DNA of 64,000 bases, from the NCBI GenBank assembly GCA_902623215.1, contig CACNSS010000001.1, forward strand, positions 55,001 through 119,000. Reading direction: 5' to 3'. Of this stretch, positions 29,973-38,274 are shown in pieces. Made by a program: the position numbers and the translations under genes. The notes below the pieces were generated by a model. The model did not search any database and had not been told where the DNA came from. It saw only the letters and a list, made by a program, of their open reading frames with translations. The DNA is from an uncultured Pelagibacteraceae bacterium. Its GTDB lineage: Bacteria; Pseudomonadota; Alphaproteobacteria; Pelagibacterales; Pelagibacteraceae. The first letter of the stretch is position 1. Every line of letters starts with the position of its first letter.

Positions 29973-30628
29973 TGATAAAAAGAAAAAAACTAATTAAGGT
30001 TGCGATAGACTCGCCAGCTGCAGCTGGTGCCGGCACACTAGCAAAGCTAATTTCTAAACATTATAATTTATTACATCTAGATACAGGTCGATGTTACAGA
30101 TACGTAGCAAATATTAAAATCTCAAAGCCATCTCATTATAATTATAAGTATTTAAAAAAGAAAATAAGTAATTTAAAAATTACTGATTTAAATGACAAAA
30201 AATTAATATCCGATAAAGTTGCAACTGTTGCATCTTTAATAGCCAAAGATAAAAGAGTCAGAAAGTTGGTTCATTCTTTTCAGAAAAATTGTGCCAATAA
30301 TCCTCCACCAGTATATAATGGATCATGTCTTGATGGTCGAGACATCACATACAAAATAATGCCTAATGCAGAATTTAAATTTTTTATAACAGCTAATGTC
30401 AAAACTAGAGCATATAGGAGATATAAAGAGTTAAAAAAGATAAAAAAAAATATTTCATTTAATGAAGTTCTAAAAAGCATTAAAAAACGTGATAAAAATG
30501 ACTATTCTAGAAAAGTCTCCCCACTTAAGAAAACAAAAGATTCAGTATTGATTAACACCACAAATTTATCTAAAAGAGCGTGTTTTTTAAAAATTAAAAA
30601 AATTATAGATAGAAAAATTAAATATTAA
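29972..30628 (+). CDS. cmk: Cytidylate kinase, variant P-loop
   Basis: Phosphorylates CMP and dCMP. The assignment rests on the order aroA-cmk-rpsA, the length of 218 aa, the LDTGRCYRYVA segment, the CLDGRDIT motif and the lid-type NVKTRAYRRYKEL. The P-loop is unusual: where the family has GPAxxGKGT, this protein has SPAAAGAGT, so the ATP-binding Lys is Ala20 and the first Gly is Ser14. Another Lys or Arg may substitute, or activity may be reduced. It overlaps aroA by one base and abuts rpsA. Confidence 0.88.
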   Translation: MIKRKKLIKVAIDSPAAAGAGTLAKLISKHYNLLHLDTGRCYRYVANIKISKPSHYNYKYLKKKISNLKITDLNDKKLISDKVATVASLIAKDKRVRKLVHSFQKNCANNPPPVYNGSCLDGRDITYKIMPNAEFKFFITANVKTRAYRRYKELKKIKKNISFNEVLKSIKKRDKNDYSRKVSPLKKTKDSVLINTTNLSKRACFLKIKKIIDRKIKY

Positions 30629-32358
30629 TGGAAATTTATAAAGATCTTAACAATCCGGATATTCAACAATTCGAAGAACTACTAAACAGCCAATTATCTA
30701 AAAACAATATTGAAGAAGGAAAAATTATAGAGGGTAAAGTTAATAAGATTACTGAAAAGTATGTCTTCTTGCACGTCGAAGGACTTAAATCTGAACCTGT
30801 TTTAGATATAAATGAACTTAAGAGTATGGGGTTGAGTGAAAAAATTAAAATAGGAGAAAAAATTTCAGTCTTATTAGAAAAATTGGAAGATAAAATGGGT
30901 GAGGTAGTTGTTTCTGCAAGTAAAGCTCAAAAGATTAAAGGTTGGGATAAATTAGTTGAAGCTTATGAAAAGAAGGAACCAATAATGGGAAAAATTACCT
31001 CAAAATGTAAAGGAGGTTGTATAGTCGAGCACATAGACACAGGTTCCCTTATGTTCTTACCGGGTTCTCAAATAAGCGACAAACCTCTTAAAAATATTGA
31101 TCATCTAATGAACGAACCACAAAAATTTGCATTAATTAAATTAGATAAGATTAGAGGTAATGCTTGTGTGTCAAGAAGAGAAATCATTTCATCTTTTAAA
31201 AAGGAAGATAAAGCAAAAATAATAGAGAAATATAAAGTCGGAGATATTATTAGAGGCGCAGAGGTGAAAGGCTATAGCACATTTGGATGTTTCTTCAACG
31301 TGAATGGAGAACTTGATGTTTTGGCACACACAAGCGAACTGTCATATTCAAGGGTAAACCATGCTGATGAGCTATTTAATATTGGTGATAAAGTTGATTT
31401 AAAAGTCATATCTGTTGACAATGAAAAATTGCAAGTTGGATGTTCAGTAAAACAAATGTCACCAGATCCATTTGATCAAATTGATAATTATGAATTGAAT
31501 AAAACCTATAAATTTGTTGTAAAAAAACTTCAGGACTTTGGAGCTTTTTGTGAACTCAAAGAATTACCAGGTCTTACAGCATTACTCCATTCAAGTGAAC
31601 TTAGCTGGACAAAAAAAAATGTATCGGCAAAAAAAATGTTTAAGATTGGTGATGAAATCGACTGCGTAATTACTGAAAAAGATAAAGAAAAAAAAAGAGT
31701 TGCAATTTCTCATAGATTGACTTTAGAAAATCCATTTGAAATATTTAATAAAAAATACCCTGTTGGAACTATTGTCGATGGTGAAGTCATTAATAAAAAT
31801 GAATACTCTTTGTTTGTAAAAATCGACGATATTAATGTAGACACTTTTTTACATTGTAACGATCTTACATATTTAAATAATGGAGAAGAGGAATTAGCAA
31901 AATACAAAAAAGGAGATAAGATAACAGTTAAAGTATTAGAGATAAAAGTTGAAGAACAAAAAATAAGGGTTGGATACAAACAGACACAAAAAGATCCTTT
32001 AGATTGGTTCAGTGATAAGAAGAAAAATCAAACTATTACAGTCAAAATTATTTCAACAGATAATAAAGGACTTACTGTGCGCCCTGAAGGATGTGAGATG
32101 GATTTTGTGATTAAAAAATCTCAAATAGCAATCAATTCAGAAGATGCAAGACCATCAAGATTCACTGGAGGAGAAAAAATAGACTGTGCAATTTCTGAAA
32201 TAAACTTAGAAAAACGTAAAATTTCTTTGAGCATGAAACTTTTGGAAGAAATAGAAAAAAAAGAAGCTCTTGAAAAATATGGAGCTGAGGGATCAGGAAA
32301 AAACCTACCTTTTTCATCTTTGTCAGAAGACTTAAAGAAAAAAGATAAAGAAAAATAA
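30628..32358 (+). CDS. rpsA: 30S ribosomal protein S1
   Basis: Helps unfold and load mRNA on the 30S subunit. About six S1 (OB-fold) repeats are spread over 576 aa. Examples are the GKVNKITEKYVFLHVEG repeat near the start and later copies with FGAFCELKELPGLTALLHSSE and EVINKNEYSLFVKID. The C-terminus is charged. The cmk-rpsA-ihfB order is conserved in proteobacteria. A short ribosome-site context follows before ihfB. Confidence 0.95.
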   Translation: MEIYKDLNNPDIQQFEELLNSQLSKNNIEEGKIIEGKVNKITEKYVFLHVEGLKSEPVLDINELKSMGLSEKIKIGEKISVLLEKLEDKMGEVVVSASKAQKIKGWDKLVEAYEKKEPIMGKITSKCKGGCIVEHIDTGSLMFLPGSQISDKPLKNIDHLMNEPQKFALIKLDKIRGNACVSRREIISSFKKEDKAKIIEKYKVGDIIRGAEVKGYSTFGCFFNVNGELDVLAHTSELSYSRVNHADELFNIGDKVDLKVISVDNEKLQVGCSVKQMSPDPFDQIDNYELNKTYKFVVKKLQDFGAFCELKELPGLTALLHSSELSWTKKNVSAKKMFKIGDEIDCVITEKDKEKKRVAISHRLTLENPFEIFNKKYPVGTIVDGEVINKNEYSLFVKIDDINVDTFLHCNDLTYLNNGEEELAKYKKGDKITVKVLEIKVEEQKIRVGYKQTQKDPLDWFSDKKKNQTITVKIISTDNKGLTVRPEGCEMDFVIKKSQIAINSEDARPSRFTGGEKIDCAISEINLEKRKISLSMKLLEEIEKKEALEKYGAEGSGKNLPFSSLSEDLKKKDKEK

Positions 32359-32386
32359 TTGAGCTAATTAAAAAAGAAGTATTAAA

Positions 32387-32677
32387 TTGGGTGTTGTAAA
32401 ATCAAAACTTTTAAAACAAATTTCTAATAGCTTCCCTAATTTCGCAAAAAAAGACTTAACAAAAACAATAAATATAATACTAACCGAGATGAAAAGAGCT
32501 CTTAGACGTGGAGATTCGGTTGAGTTAAGAGGATTCGGGAGGATCTCTGTAAAAACTCAAAAGGCTTCTATCAGAAGAAACCCTAGAACTATGGAGAAAG
32601 TTGCTGTTCCAGAAAAAAAAGTAATAAGATGGAAACAAGGAAAAGATTTGTTAAAAAAGATAAACAATGAAGAGTAA
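32387..32677 (+). CDS. ihfB: Integration host factor beta subunit
   Basis: HU/IHF-family DNA-bending protein of 96 aa, with the KDLTKTINIILTEMKRAL helix, the ELRGFGRISV core and the RNPRTMEKV beta-arm whose Pro intercalates in DNA. I accept a TTG start at 32387, preceded by an AAGAAG ribosome site; no suitable ATG lies upstream in frame. The position directly after rpsA supports IHF beta rather than HU. It overlaps pyrF by 11 bp. Confidence 0.92.
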   Translation: MGVVKSKLLKQISNSFPNFAKKDLTKTINIILTEMKRALRRGDSVELRGFGRISVKTQKASIRRNPRTMEKVAVPEKKVIRWKQGKDLLKKINNEE

Positions 32678-33347
32678 GATATTTATAGCGGTAGATACAA
32701 CTAGCGTTTCAAAAGTAAAAAAAATAATAAAAAATACCCAAACCTCAAAATTGAAAATTGGTTACAAATTTGGACTAGAATTTTTGAACTCTAAAAATGG
32801 AAGAAAGTTTGTGTCTAAATTAAAAAATCAAATCACATTTGGAGATTTTAAGTTTTCAGATATTCCTAACACTTGTGTATCAGCAGTAAAAGCAATTAAA
32901 GATCTTAATTTTAATTATTGCACTATGCACATAAGCTCAGGTTTAGAAGCGTTAAAAGCAGTTAAAAAAGTTTCTGGAAAAACTAAAATAGTTGGTGTTT
33001 CAATTCTAACTTCTTTAGATAACAAGGCTTTAAAAGAAATAGGTTATAATAAAGACGTAAAAAAATTAGTTGTTCATCAGGCAAAACTTGCTCAAAAAGC
33101 AAAGTTGGATGCTATTGTTTGTAGTGCAAAAGAGGTTAAAATTGTAAGAAAAGTTTTTAAAAAAGAAATTATTACTCCTGGAATAAGATTTAATTCAGAT
33201 AAGCTAGATAAAGAGGATCAAAAAAGAGTTCTGACCCCGAAAGAAGCATTTAGAAATGGAAGTGATTTTTTGGTAATTGGAAGACCTATAACTAAAGCAA
33301 ATATTAAAAATAATATTAAAAAATTAATTGATCATTTAAAAAGATGA
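32667..33347 (+). CDS. pyrF: Orotidine 5'-phosphate decarboxylase
   Basis: Last step of UMP synthesis. The N-terminal IFIAVDTTS strand and the catalytic tetrad DFKFSD (Lys flanked by Asp) are present. The phosphate-binding end ITPGIRF and the later FLVIGRPITKAN are intact. The length of 226 aa is normal. It overlaps trpF through ATGA. The ihfB-pyrF-trpF order is typical of alphaproteobacteria, though the lapA gene often found here is absent. Confidence 0.93.
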   Translation: MKSKIFIAVDTTSVSKVKKIIKNTQTSKLKIGYKFGLEFLNSKNGRKFVSKLKNQITFGDFKFSDIPNTCVSAVKAIKDLNFNYCTMHISSGLEALKAVKKVSGKTKIVGVSILTSLDNKALKEIGYNKDVKKLVVHQAKLAQKAKLDAIVCSAKEVKIVRKVFKKEIITPGIRFNSDKLDKEDQKRVLTPKEAFRNGSDFLVIGRPITKANIKNNIKKLIDHLKR

Positions 33348-33967
33348 TTAAGGGGTGCAAAATTTGCGGGATTTCAGATCCTAAAACTCTAACTTATATT
33401 GTTGATCACCCTTACCCACCTCAATTTGTAGGTTTTATTGTAAATTGGAAAGCAAGCTCACGTTATGTTGAACTTGATAGATTAAAGGAACTTTTAAATA
33501 TAGATAAAAAAAAAAGTAAATACGTAGCTGTTATTGTAAAAAATGATGAGTCTACTCTTGAAAAAATAAAGGATTTACCTTTTGATTACTATCAAATGTA
33601 TGACTGTTCTCCAAAAGAAATATTTAAGATTAAAGAAAAATATAATAAAAAAATAATTGCTGCTCTTACCGTTGAAAATAAAAAAGATGTAAGAAAATAT
33701 AAAGGTTATGAAAATATATCTGAGATAATTTTATTTGATAGTAAAGGTTATGAGAAATCAATGAGTTTTGATCATAATTTACTTGATGAGGTAGAAGATC
33801 ACATAAAAAAAATGATTGCAGGAAATATTAAAATAGAAGATGTTGCCGATTTTAAAAATAAACCCTATATATTGGATGTAAGTGGAAATTTAGAAAGCTC
33901 AAAAGGAGTTAAAGATATTAATAAAATTGATAAGTTTTTAAATACAGTCCATGATATAAATTCTTAA
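33344..33967 (+). CDS. trpF: Phosphoribosylanthranilate isomerase
   Basis: Converts phosphoribosylanthranilate to CdRP in tryptophan synthesis. The N-terminal KICGISD carries the catalytic Cys. GFIVNWKASSRYV matches the GFxFxxxSxR motif. The general-acid Asp lies in ILFDSKG, and the phosphate end reads LDVSGNLESSKGVKD, where GVE/GLET-type sequences are usual. At 207 aa it is normal. It precedes trpB by 15 bp, giving trpF-trpB-trpA. Confidence 0.9.
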   Translation: MIKGCKICGISDPKTLTYIVDHPYPPQFVGFIVNWKASSRYVELDRLKELLNIDKKKSKYVAVIVKNDESTLEKIKDLPFDYYQMYDCSPKEIFKIKEKYNKKIIAALTVENKKDVRKYKGYENISEIILFDSKGYEKSMSFDHNLLDEVEDHIKKMIAGNIKIEDVADFKNKPYILDVSGNLESSKGVKDINKIDKFLNTVHDINS

Positions 33968-33982
33968 AAATTTACAAACGAT

Positions 33983-35233
33983 ATGAAAATACCTCCATTT
34001 AAAGAATTGAATCCTCCCAACTCTTTGGGTTATTGGACAAATAAAAAAACAGGGGAAAAATATGGAGGGCAATACATAAGCCCATTACTTATTCCTAACC
34101 TTAAAAAAGTAGAGACTGGATTCAAAAAAGCCATGAAAAATAAAAAGTTTATATCAAACCTTGAGGAACAGTTAGTAAATCATATTGGTATCGTTACACC
34201 AATTTTAAGAAGTAAAGAATTAGAGAATATAATTGGAGGAGAAAAAAAAATTGGAAAAATTTTTTTAAAAAGAACAGATTTACATCACGATAGTTCACAT
34301 AAACCTGTTAGTGCTTTCAGCTCAGTATATTTTGCAAAACATATTCTAAAAGCCAAAAAAATTATAACAGAAACAGGAGCTTCTATGAATGCTCGAGCTG
34401 TTGCATCAGCCTGTGCTAAACTTGGTTTAGAATGCGAAGTTCATATAGGAGCTGTCGATGCTGAAAAGGTAAGTCTTAACAAGGACATAACAGAACTATA
34501 TGGGGCAAAAATAATTGAATGTCATGACTCGACTAAGACTTTGTTGCCAGCAATGGCAGCTGCACTTCGTAGTTGGCAAAGTGATCCATCTGCTATGTAT
34601 GTAGTTGGATCATGTTGTGGACCACACCCTTATCCACTTATGGTGAGAACTTTTGCTAGTATTATTGGAAGAATTGCAAAAAAACAAATGCAAGAATTAA
34701 CCGGAAAATTACCATCGACTGTATTTGCAGTATGCGGAGGTGGATCAAATCTTTCTGCAATTAGCTATCCATACTACAAAGAAAAAAAAGTACATATTTT
34801 TGGAATTGAGTCAGCAGGAAAAGGAATATCTTCTGGTGCTCATGCAGCAACAATCACTGGTAAGGCTCCTATAGGAATTTTATTAGGTGCACGTTCTAAC
34901 GTTTTAATGGATGAAGATGGTCAAATAAATGAAAGCCATACCGAGGCATCAGGACTTGATTTCAGTGGAACTGGTCCGGAAATTTGTTACATGGCAAGTA
35001 CTGGAAAAATAAAATTTCGAGCAACTACTGATAAAGAAGCACAAGAAACCTTTTTAATGATGTGTAAAAAAACTGGTATCTTACCTGCTATAGAAGCTTG
35101 TTATGTTATTAATGCTGCACTTAAAGAAATTAAAAAAAGAAATAATCCAAGAGAAAATCATTTAATTCATCTTTGTGGCTCAGGGGAATCAAACGTTGGA
35201 AGAATGTTAAAATACAAAAGAGATAATGAATAA
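33983..35233 (+). CDS. trpB: Tryptophan synthase beta chain, divergent
   Basis: The fold-type II PLP enzyme that joins indole and serine. Lys107 (SHKPV) should bind PLP, Glu130 (ITETGAS) matches the catalytic Glu, and the phosphate loop GGGSN (252-256) is intact, as is GSCCGPHPYP. Other motifs are altered. The serine-carboxylate loop GAGQHG reads GASMNA, NHTGAHK reads HHDSSHK, and SGRGDKD near the end reads CGSGESN. Length (416 aa) and position are right for TrpB. Either a derived TrpB or an enzyme with altered substrate use is possible. Confidence 0.88.
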   Translation: MKIPPFKELNPPNSLGYWTNKKTGEKYGGQYISPLLIPNLKKVETGFKKAMKNKKFISNLEEQLVNHIGIVTPILRSKELENIIGGEKKIGKIFLKRTDLHHDSSHKPVSAFSSVYFAKHILKAKKIITETGASMNARAVASACAKLGLECEVHIGAVDAEKVSLNKDITELYGAKIIECHDSTKTLLPAMAAALRSWQSDPSAMYVVGSCCGPHPYPLMVRTFASIIGRIAKKQMQELTGKLPSTVFAVCGGGSNLSAISYPYYKEKKVHIFGIESAGKGISSGAHAATITGKAPIGILLGARSNVLMDEDGQINESHTEASGLDFSGTGPEICYMASTGKIKFRATTDKEAQETFLMMCKKTGILPAIEACYVINAALKEIKKRNNPRENHLIHLCGSGESNVGRMLKYKRDNE

Positions 35234-36047
35234 AACTTTTCAAAAAGTGTTTGCAAAAGCAAAATCAGAAAATAGATCTTGTTTTGTCGCTTTTGTTACA
35301 GGTATGGATCCAGACTACGAGAGTTCTAAACAAATTTTAAAAGAACTATCAAAGAATTGCGATGTGATTGAAGTTGGAGTAAGTTTTAATACCTCGACGT
35401 CAGATAGTTCAATTATAATGAGTGCAAATGATAGAGCAATTAGATCTGGGGCTAAAACTAAAAAAATATTTCAACTTATTAAGGAGGTAAAAAGTGAAAT
35501 AAATAGTGACACTGCATTTGTAACTATGGGATACTTAAATCAAATACATGTCTATGGAATAAATAAATACATAAATGACTGTAAAAAAAGTGGGGTAGAT
35601 GGATGTATAGTGGTTGATAGTAATAACGAGTCACCTGAAGATGATCAAATTTTTAAAGGCTTGACTAAAAATAACATGGCTTTCATTAAGTTAATTGCTC
35701 CAACTAATGACAGTAATTATATTAAAGAGTGTTTAAAAAAAAGTTCTTCTTGGCTTTACATAGTTTCTTACGCTGGAGTGACAGGATCTAAAGATGTAAA
35801 TTTGGCTAACGTAAAAAGATTATCTAAGATGATCAGAAAACAATCGAAGATTCCAATCGGTGTAGGATTCGGAGTAAAAAATTATGATGATGTAAAAAAA
35901 GTTTCTAAACTCGCTGATTTGGTTGTTTGTGGAAGCTCAATAGTTGAAAAAATTAAGGAAGGTAGTCAAAAAGGTCTATCTAATCAAAATTTAGCCCAAT
36001 TTGTTGGAGAATATGTTAAAGTATTATCAGAAGGAGTAAAACATTGA
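35226..36047 (+). CDS. trpA: Tryptophan synthase alpha chain, divergent
   Basis: The TIM-barrel subunit that releases indole from indole-3-glycerol phosphate. Catalytic Glu49 (DVIEVGVSF) and Asp60 are at the canonical numbers, and the GVTG loop with its Thr is present. The loop between them, usually FSDPxADGP, reads FNTSTSDSS, so Asp56, Pro57 and Gly61 are lost. DLPPEE is also replaced. Those residues face the beta subunit in known structures, and TrpB is altered as well. The 273 aa are normal. It overlaps trpB by 8 bp and accD by 4 bp. Confidence 0.87.
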   Translation: MNKTFQKVFAKAKSENRSCFVAFVTGMDPDYESSKQILKELSKNCDVIEVGVSFNTSTSDSSIIMSANDRAIRSGAKTKKIFQLIKEVKSEINSDTAFVTMGYLNQIHVYGINKYINDCKKSGVDGCIVVDSNNESPEDDQIFKGLTKNNMAFIKLIAPTNDSNYIKECLKKSSSWLYIVSYAGVTGSKDVNLANVKRLSKMIRKQSKIPIGVGFGVKNYDDVKKVSKLADLVVCGSSIVEKIKEGSQKGLSNQNLAQFVGEYVKVLSEGVKH

Positions 36048-36979
36048 ATTGGATCACGCGCATCAAATCAGCAGCTGAAAGGATCAAAACTGCTGTACGT
36101 AAAAGAGCTTCTAAAGCTGAAATAGCTGCTTCGAAGTACATTAGTTGCCATGGTGTTCCAGTTGAGAAAAAAATAATTGAGCAAAATAATTTTGTTTGCC
36201 CTGAATGTAATTTTCATCATAATCAATCTCCAGAACAGCGGTTTAATATGTGGTTTGGTGAAAATAATTGGAAAAAAATAAATACACCTAAAGTTGCGGA
36301 CTCAGACCCGTATCGATGGACGGATACAAAAAAATATACTGATCGATTGAAAAATGCAAAAAAAATTACTGGACAAGATAATGCTATTTTGTCATGTGAA
36401 GCTAGAATAAATAATATTGACGTAGTTGTGTCTGCTGTAAACTTCAGTTATATCGGGGGAAGTATATCCTGTGATGAAGGAGAAAATGTACTAGCATCAG
36501 TTCAAACAGCGATAGATAAAAAATGTCCCTATATATTTGTGAGCGCCTCGGGGGGCATGAGAATGATGACAAATATGTTAAGTCTTATGCAAATGACTCG
36601 AATGACAATTGCTATAAATGAATTAAAAAAAAATAATTTGCCTTATATAGTAGTTATTACTTCACCGTCTACCGGAGGCCTTCAAGCAAGTATATCTTCT
36701 ACAGGAGATTTTTGTATTGGAGAAAGAAAGGCCACCATGGCGTTTGCAGGAAAAAGGATAGTTCAAGCTACTGAGAATACCGAACTTCCAGAAAATTTTC
36801 AAACGGTTGAATGGCAAATGGAAAAAGGTCAAGTTGATATGGTGCTAGATAGAAAAGATATAGCGCCTACAATAGGAACTTTATTATCTATCATATTAAA
36901 AAAACATAAATCTGAAAGCATTGAAGAAAATAATTCTTTAATTGAAAACTCTGCTCAAGAAACTAAAGAAGCATCTTAG
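36044..36979 (+). CDS. accD: Acetyl-CoA carboxylase carboxyltransferase, beta subunit, divergent
   Basis: Partner of AccA. The position between trpA and folC, the 311 aa length, the MNWITRI start and the SASGGMRM, LSLMQM, STGGLQAS and FAGKRIV segments support AccD. It begins with TTG, preceded by AGGAG. The zinc ribbon is incomplete: Cys35, Cys52 and Cys55 are present, but the first CxxC is reduced to Cys-His. GGSMG reads GGSIS, and the ARMQEG and AEP motifs also differ. AccA by contrast looks canonical, so this could be rapid drift or adaptation to its partner. Confidence 0.87.
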   Translation: MNWITRIKSAAERIKTAVRKRASKAEIAASKYISCHGVPVEKKIIEQNNFVCPECNFHHNQSPEQRFNMWFGENNWKKINTPKVADSDPYRWTDTKKYTDRLKNAKKITGQDNAILSCEARINNIDVVVSAVNFSYIGGSISCDEGENVLASVQTAIDKKCPYIFVSASGGMRMMTNMLSLMQMTRMTIAINELKKNNLPYIVVITSPSTGGLQASISSTGDFCIGERKATMAFAGKRIVQATENTELPENFQTVEWQMEKGQVDMVLDRKDIAPTIGTLLSIILKKHKSESIEENNSLIENSAQETKEAS

Positions 36980-36997
36980 TAGTTAATCAAATTTATC

Positions 36998-38254
36998 ATG
37001 GTTAATTCAGAGATTTATTATAATCAGTTACAAAAAAAATATAGTCGAAGAATAACCTTAGGATTATCTAGAATTAAAAAAGCTTTAAAGCTCTTAGGAA
37101 ACCCTGAAAAAAAATTAAAAAGGCCAATAAATATTATTGGCTCTGATGGCAAATTCAGCTGCTTAACTTCACTTAAATATTTTATTGAAGCAAATAAACA
37201 ATCCACATCAACTTTTGTTTCCCCACACCTTTTTGATCTACGATCTCGAATATGTTTAAAAAATAGATTTATTTCATTAAATGAAATTAAAAAACATGAA
37301 AGACAGATCAGTAAACTAAATGTTATCTTAAGTTTATTTGAAGTCTTAACTCTTATATATGTATTAGCTGCCTCAAAAAGAAAGATAGATTACAATATTT
37401 TGGAGGCAGGTTTGATGTTTTTTGGAGACTCGACTCGATTATTTGATAAACCTTTGATTCAAGCAGCTACAAATATAAATCTTCAACATGTTGAATGGAT
37501 ATCACCAAAAACTATCAATGAAATTTGTAGACAAAAAGTAGGATATTTAAGTAATCAAACAAATATCTATATAGGGAAACAAAAACCTAAAACTTTGAGA
37601 ATAATAAAAGGAATATTAAAAAAAAATAAGAGTAATATTACTTATCCTTCAAAATGGAGAATTATTTATAAAGGAAAAAATATTTTCTACAAAGATAACA
37701 AACATAAAATTCCCATTAAGTCTAACTACATTCACAGCAAAGGATTAATAGACAACTTAGGTCTATCTATAAAAATAGCCTTGGATTTAAATATCAAACC
37801 AACTGTTATTCAAAAAACTATTCCTAAGGTCTATTTTGAAGGTAGATTGCAATATTTAACTAAAGGTAAATTAAGAAAATTTGTAAACAAAAAAGAAAAG
37901 ATTCTTTTAGATGGTGCACATTCCAACGTTTCAGGTAAAAATTTATACAACTATCTTAAAACGTTAAATTTACCAATTTATTGTGTGTGGGGGATGCAAA
38001 AAAATAAATTCCCAAAAGAATTTTTAAAAGAATTTAAAGGGATATTTAAAAAAATTGTTACTGTAAAAATTCCAGGTGAACCAAATTCATGTACAGCTAA
38101 TGAATTAAAATCTATTGCTGTTAAACAGAATTATAAAGTTGAAACTACTATTGGAATAAAGGAAGCTCTTAAAATAATTTCATCAAAAGAGAAAAAAATA
38201 ATTGTTGTAATGGGAAGTCTGTATTGGTGTGGATCAGTTCTAAAAGAAAATTAA
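36998..38254 (+). CDS. folC: Folylpolyglutamate / dihydrofolate synthase, divergent
   Basis: A Mur-ligase-family protein in the FolC position after accD. The N-terminus has the SRRITLGLSRIKKALKLLGNP pattern and a P-loop GSDGKFSC where GTNGKGST is usual, so Lys is kept but the following Gly is Phe. SPHLFDL replaces the SPH-x-R region, the GGRxDATN motif is reduced to FFGDSTRLF, and LDGAHSN replaces LDGAHNP. At 418 aa it is full length. It could be an active derived FolC, with folate polyglutamylation its most likely role, but loss of ATP-binding residues leaves doubt. Confidence 0.82.
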   Translation: MVNSEIYYNQLQKKYSRRITLGLSRIKKALKLLGNPEKKLKRPINIIGSDGKFSCLTSLKYFIEANKQSTSTFVSPHLFDLRSRICLKNRFISLNEIKKHERQISKLNVILSLFEVLTLIYVLAASKRKIDYNILEAGLMFFGDSTRLFDKPLIQAATNINLQHVEWISPKTINEICRQKVGYLSNQTNIYIGKQKPKTLRIIKGILKKNKSNITYPSKWRIIYKGKNIFYKDNKHKIPIKSNYIHSKGLIDNLGLSIKIALDLNIKPTVIQKTIPKVYFEGRLQYLTKGKLRKFVNKKEKILLDGAHSNVSGKNLYNYLKTLNLPIYCVWGMQKNKFPKEFLKEFKGIFKKIVTVKIPGEPNSCTANELKSIAVKQNYKVETTIGIKEALKIISSKEKKIIVVMGSLYWCGSVLKEN

Positions 38255-38274
38255 AGTTTATAATTTATCAAACT

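Noticed and set aside
29972-38254. Calling cmk, trpB, trpA, accD or folC pseudogenes
   Set aside because: All are full length, in frame and tightly coupled, with no internal stops; altered motifs alone do not show loss of function.
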